Positions 58,900 through 64,000 of a stretch of 64,000 nucleotides of DNA are shown piece by piece. The position numbers and the translations under genes are program-made. Within the stretch, counting starts at the first letter, position 1. Each line of letters begins with the position of its first letter. The stretch covers positions 12,476,479 to 12,540,478 of the forward strand of contig JACAXG010000013.1 of NCBI GenBank assembly GCA_018881555.1, read 5' to 3'. The notes beneath the pieces were generated by a model. That model saw only the letters and a list, made by a program, of their open reading frames with translations. It was not told the origin of the DNA and searched no databases. This stretch comes from Amblyornis subalaris. Lineage: Eukaryota; Chordata; Aves; Passeriformes; Ptilonorhynchidae.

Positions 58900-61800
58900 T
58901 CTGCACAGTTCACATGCCACACTCCGAAGGGCTGGGCGAGGTGTGCTGAACTGTGTGGTAAGAGGCTGAAACCCCTGCTCAATTTTCCCTCCCCTATTAA
59001 ATATAGCATGCATTCTGTGTTTCCTTCAAAGGTGGCTTTGGTTTATCTGGTTTTGTAGAGCCTTCCATGCAATATTAGGCCATGCTGGCCTGAAAGCAGT
59101 TCTGAGATGTTGTGCTATCTAAACAAGATTGACTAATTTGCTTCNTCATTGAAAGCAACTTTCTTTTTCCTTTCAATACAATGTCTTTAGTAAGTCACAA
59201 AAATTCTTTTCATGTGCTTCTGCTCTCTGTTATAAACCAAACATCGGACACAGCTTTCTTCCTTGAGACTCCTTTGCTTTTCTTTGGCCAATAATTAATC
59301 TAAAGAGAACATCTGTTGTTTGCTGATTAATAAATGTTTTATAAATGTATTTCCTAAAACTGCAGAGAAACACTGGGCTGTGTCTAGGGTAAAATTGTCA
59401 TTAAGATGAATGCCTTAGTTTTATGTAAGATTTCAGAGTTTAAAAATTGTAAGTGAGAAACAACACCAAACTGAGAAACAGGTATATTTGGTTTNGATTA
59501 CATGATATTAGCCACACCTGAATATCATCAACTAGTTTTAATATGTAAATCCTTGTTAGTTCCTTGGTTTCACATGATCAGTACTTATGCTAAAGATGAT
59601 TCCATTTCAGAGAACTAGAACTTGCTTTATAGCTGTTACTAAATCGTAAAGAGCAGAATCTGACTGCCAAATTACATTAATTGGCATTTAAGTATACAAC
59701 AAAACCCACTAAGCTTGTGTTAATATTCAGTGTAAGAAACTAAAAGGTGAAATGCTTAGGTTTGCAGTTTTTACAGGCTTTGAAAATTATAAAGGGAAAT
59801 TTGAAAATGGAGGTATTATTAGAATTTCCTCAAAGTAAGGAAAAAGTTTGGAAAGGTTATTAGAAATACTGGAATAAGAGGTTTATTTATCTATCCAGGA
59901 CGCTATTTTGCGCTTCTAAGACAGGCAAGCAGGGGGAAGAAATGACCAGTGACACTATTCAGCTGTTCATCCTAATGAAAAATTGTAGAATTGTAAAACT
60001 TATTCAAGGAAGGCAAACAGTAGCTCATCAATGACAAAGGATACATAGAAAATATGCCATANAACAGACATATAATGTTATTAATTAATGCAAAATTGTA
60101 CATTCCATTGTCNTGCAGGTTGTGTGGATTTTGGTTTACCATAGTAAAGCACCTGAAAGAAAATTACTTGGTCTAGCTGAAGGCTGGAAAGATTTAAGGG
60201 AGAACTCTTTAGATGTTCCCAGTGTTTGCATTATAAGAAATTTTCTTCCAGAGACTAGAGNGGTTACTGCTCATTGGTTCTTGTGAGTGTAAATCGTTTG
60301 GAAATTTATGCTTTATCNGAGATCCAAACAAGCTGAGAAGTCCATTTGACCCACACGTTTTCACATGGGGATTTTATGATAAAGGAGGAAATGAATCTCT
60401 TGCCTTCTGACCCTTTGCTCAGTACTTTAATTCAGTGATCATTCCTGCTCTCTGATAGTCTCACCCTTATTCCAGTGCTGTAGAGTGTCTGTATAAGGGA
60501 GTTCAGGTGCTGTTCAACACCTGTTCCACTGCTGTTTCTGCACAAGCTTGCCAGGCATTCCTGAAAAACCAGAGCCCCTTTGGCTGAGCCACACTGTGTT
60601 TTCTACATGGCACAGGCTGAGCTACCCACAGGCTGCGACACTGCTGTTCTCTTGGTCTCTCTCATGCCTTGGTTATTTTTGCTGTTGCAGTTTGATTATA
60701 TTTTGAGTTTCAGATTTCTTTGAGATGTCATGGGGTCCTTTCCCATATGCACTGTGAGGACAGAGGCGTTGTCCTCACCATCAGTTTGTCAAATTGTCAG
60801 TCACAAGAGCTACAACAAAACTCAAACCCGAATATAACGTTAATCACTTAATGCTTAATACCTTAGAGTGCAGTGCTGCCTTTGCCTGAGCTGTACTGCT
60901 CTGGGTGTGTCTGGTTCACTACACAGCTGGCCAGGAACATGTCCTGGGACCTCTGTGGTAATAGGGGAGTGTGCAGGAATGGAGAGGCTGGAATGGAGAG
61001 GTGCTTCCAGCTGCACCTTTATATNATTGTGACTGTGTATATAAAGAAACAGATAAAGTTAAGTTTTCTCATTAGACAAAGCTGAAAACTCTACTATAGG
61101 AATCAATGTTAAAGACCCAGCTAGCTACCAGAACCCCAAGTTTCACATAAAATGCAAGTTTATTGGAAGTTAAAGAAATTGCCTCTCCTCCCAGTCACTC
61201 TTTTCATTTGAAACTCAACTGAGTTTATTTGCAGCAAAGTGTTGAACTCATTAGCAGCGCCATTACCAACATTGCTCTGTTAACGTAAGTCGGTAGTTCG
61301 TGGGTAGTACTGAACACACAAGCTGTTCTTTCAGAAGGCAGTAGGGTAGCTAAAGGTGCATTTTATTTTGCCTAAATGAGGTCCTTCTCTGGACAGTCGA
61401 ACCTGCTTCCTTTCTGTCCATTTATGCATGTTGTTAAAATACAGTTCCTTCAGCATATCATTGAAAGGGAACTATCATTTCTTGTCTTCTGTGGCAGCAG
61501 ATTTAACATATTTTGAAGCTCCTTCCCTGTTCAGCCATTCTTATTGCAATTGTATCTCACAATCAGATTCAAAGGCCTTGGGCCAAGTCTTCATTTTATG
61601 GATGTCAAGAAGAGCATTGCCACTGACTCCAGAGGGTTTCCCATTTGTCCTGCTTTGTCTCGTTATCTGCCACAATGCAAACTCCATACTATAGCTCAAA
61701 AAGAGAAAAATGAAAGATTATACTTAATATTTTCTTTCCGTTTTAGATTAATGCCCTTTAGTTGGTTTATTCCTAGAAGAGGCAGATGTGTCCCCATCTC

Positions 61801-62033
61801 CTTTAGACTTACAAATCTTCATTTTAAATGAGATGTCAGTGTGGATTACTGACATAAATAAAACGTGATTCCAGAGCAGTGAGAGGAGAGAGTGTCCAAA
61901 GCTGTTTTCTGCTCTTAGGACTGTTGAGGTGGAGCTGTGAGGTAGCACTGGGAAATTCACCTGCATTTGTCCTTACCATCACATGTCAAATCAAGATATG
62001 GGTTTAACCATGTCTTTATCCTGGAAATGTCCA

Positions 62034-62155
62034 GGCTGGATGTGGCTTGGAGCAACCTGGGACAGTGGAAGGTGTCCCTGCCCATGGCAGGGGGTGGGGC
62101 TGGAGGAGCTTTAAGGTCCCTTCCAACCCAAACCAGCCTATGGTTCTGTGGTTCA
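62034..62155 (+). repeat. CR1 LINE fragment (sense, 3' end)
   Basis: Contains 'ggagcaacctgggacagtgg', 'ggtgtccctgcccatggcag', 'tttaaggtcccttccaaccc' and ends 'ctatggttctgtggttc'. This is a well-preserved avian CR1 3' end with its degenerate terminal octamer repeat. It is truncated at the 5' side to about 120 bp. Confidence 0.9.
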
Positions 62156-63198
62156 TTATGAACCTGTTTAGGGTTCTTATGGTGCACAGGCTACTTTGCT
62201 GTAAAAACTTGAGAGAGTCTCTTATGTATCTGTTTATTTATTTATTTATCTTTAAAGAGGAAGCCTAACTGAAAAGTGAGGGGATTCTGGCATTGACTCT
62301 CTTTTAAGATCTCTTTGAATTGGAAAGTGCTTCTGTTTTCCCAAGCATGTTTGGATTACATCATTTGCTCACTGTGGCCGCTTCTGAAGCTAATATCTTT
62401 CCTTAATCAGTCCCTCAGTAATCTAATCATTATTAAGCATCTTTTGGAGGGATTAGAGATAGCTTTATTTTAAGACCTATAATTGTGATTACAATATATA
62501 ATCCCCCAATAGACACGTATAAACCATTTAATTCACCGTGGCTTTATTTTAGGAAATTAAGGCATTACAGGTGGTATTTTGAGGAATGGGAGAGGATATG
62601 CTACTTTTGAAGTTCCTATTTCTTTTGACATATTGCATAAGGAAATCGCTACAGTGGCTATTTATACCTATCATTTTGCAATAACTATTTTATAATTTGC
62701 TTGTTCCTAAATAGAAAAATGTTTTTAATGTCTCAAAACAGTCTCCTTAAATTAGCTCTAACTAGATTTCACCTAAGACCTTGAAGTGCCTGCAGGTGCA
62801 TGAGAGGTCACACACAGCAAAACTCATCTGTCTTTTCTAAAGAATGGTTTCACTGGATGGTGGATGCAGTTGGTATCCATTAAGTTTGAGGAACTTGAGT
62901 CCTGAGTGTCCTGAGATAATTTGGGAGAGATATTTAAGAATCCTGGCCTCTGCAGAAGCAGCCTTGGCAGAAGCCTGTGTTGCCCACAGGGGTTGCTCTT
63001 TTTAGACCTTACTTTTCCTTCTTTCTCTCTTCTCCCACCTTTTACGTCTGTTCAAAATTACTTATTTTTATAGTTTTTATTGACAAGACAGTTAAACTAT
63101 GTAATCTCAGAGAAAGAAAAACAGAAAATAAGCAAATTTTTGCTAAACCTGTTTGTTTCAGATTTGATTAGGATGGAAAGGACAGGTGCAGGCAGGTT

Positions 63199-63215
63199 AA
63201 AAAAAAAAAAAAAAA
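63199..63215. repeat. A17 homopolymer run
   Basis: A perfect run of about 17 A within the intron. No flanking target-site duplication is evident. Confidence 0.8.
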
Positions 63216-64000
63216 GCTTAAATGCAATCACTGCTTCTATCACTTCCCAGATCACATTTCTCCTCAAAATGTAATTATCTGGACTAAAATTGGGAGGAGA
63301 AGGAAAGGAAGCAGCCCATAGCAGTACAGAATACTAAGCTAAATAGAAATGAGGAATTTCTTATTTGTTATGCAAAGTGGGACATTCTTTTTAAAATACA
63401 TTTTAATTTCTTTTCCACTTGGCTTTCCAAAGAGAGATGTGCATCTCTCAGAAGGCAAATTTTGCCCTTCAGTTTGTTACTCTATATCTTTAACCCCACC
63501 AAGAAGTACAGTTGGTGATAATTCTGTTTGGCACAATACATTAAAGATAATGAATTAGAGAAAGCCAGCATTCTGCTCCAGTATGAAATCTCTTCAATTC
63601 AAAAGAAAAATACATTTCTAGAGAAGTTCACTGTCAGGACAGTGCACTTGGCTGATTGAAAGGCTGTTTATTTGAGTTGTCTTAGAAAACCCATCTCTGA
63701 AATTAGACAGAAGGAAAATAGAAAGAAAAGAGAAGTGTCTTCCTGCAATAAACATTTAGAAAAAAATTGCTTTTANAAAATTACAAATCCTGTGACTTGA
63801 TACTGCATCAGGCTCGTGACATTTAAGATAATACAAGTATTTCACAGCACAAAAGCAAATCATGTAATTTAGCTTGCCTCAACAAGCGTTGCCTCAGCGG
63901 GGGTCTCTAATTCAGCACAGACAAAAGATTTTATGAAGTTCTCAATATAAATACCCAGAATACTCTTGGCACAGAAAATACCTTCCCAGAGCCTGTACAA

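Larger units (their letters stand above)
58328..64000 (+). other. TENM2: TENM2 intron downstream of the EGF8 exon (partial)
   Basis: The intron begins with strong gtgagc and runs past the window end. It holds a GC-rich minisatellite (58652-58899), a sense CR1 fragment (about 62.03-62.16 kb), a TTTA tetranucleotide run just after it (62232-62249), an A17 run (63199-63215) and a possible conserved non-coding block (about 62380-62600). No exon of the following teneurin segment (expected to start with the DGLVDC-type sequence) was found. Confidence 0.85.

Noticed and set aside
58046..58969. 307-residue open frame on the + strand over the EGF8 exon
   Set aside because: It is in a different frame from the exon, passes through the minisatellite and encodes only a repeated Pro/Cys/His-rich pattern. 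It is a by-product of GC-rich, stop-poor sequence.

Overview
This window is vertebrate genomic DNA, most likely from a bird. It lies inside one very large gene on the + strand, TENM2 (teneurin-2), a synaptic cell-adhesion receptor. The bird assignment rests on several short 5'-truncated CR1 LINE fragments of avian type (near 5.0, 39.1, 50.1 and 62.1 kb), the long AT-rich introns, and coding residues that sit close to my memory of bird teneurin-2. The paralogue call rests on the juxtamembrane exon (a [19 protein letters not shown] segment carrying an RERR furin motif) and on the EGF8 exon ([13 protein letters not shown]). TENM1, TENM3 and TENM4 differ at both places.

Layout: intron (1-6078); juxtamembrane exon (6079-6274); EGF1 exon (9105-9206); an 18.6 kb intron holding a candidate 33-nt in-frame microexon (13026-13058); EGF2+EGF3 exon (27855-28049); EGF4+EGF5 exon (33368-33568); EGF6+EGF7 exon (34729-34914, or to 34941 through an alternative GC donor); a 23 kb intron; EGF8 exon (58181-58327); then intron to the end of the window. 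After the first exon every junction is phase 1, so single exons can be added or dropped without changing the frame. Together the exons encode all eight EGF-like repeats. The intracellular domain and membrane span (upstream) and the Ig-like, NHL, YD-shell and C-terminal domains (downstream) are not in the window.

The points most worth a second look are: (1) the candidate microexon that would insert a basic 11-residue segment between EGF1 and EGF2, just before the first dimerising EGF; (2) the GC-AG alternative donor that adds nine residues between EGF7 and EGF8; (3) a 114-nt poly(A)-tailed insertion flanked by a 12-16 bp direct repeat, which looks like a retroposition event unlike CR1; (4) a GC-rich 31-bp minisatellite just after the EGF8 exon. 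I see no second gene, structural RNA gene, CRISPR array or full-length mobile element. Nearly all other open frames are chance intronic ORFs. Single N bases are scattered through the window; the two that fall in exons lie at fourfold-degenerate third positions and do not change the protein.
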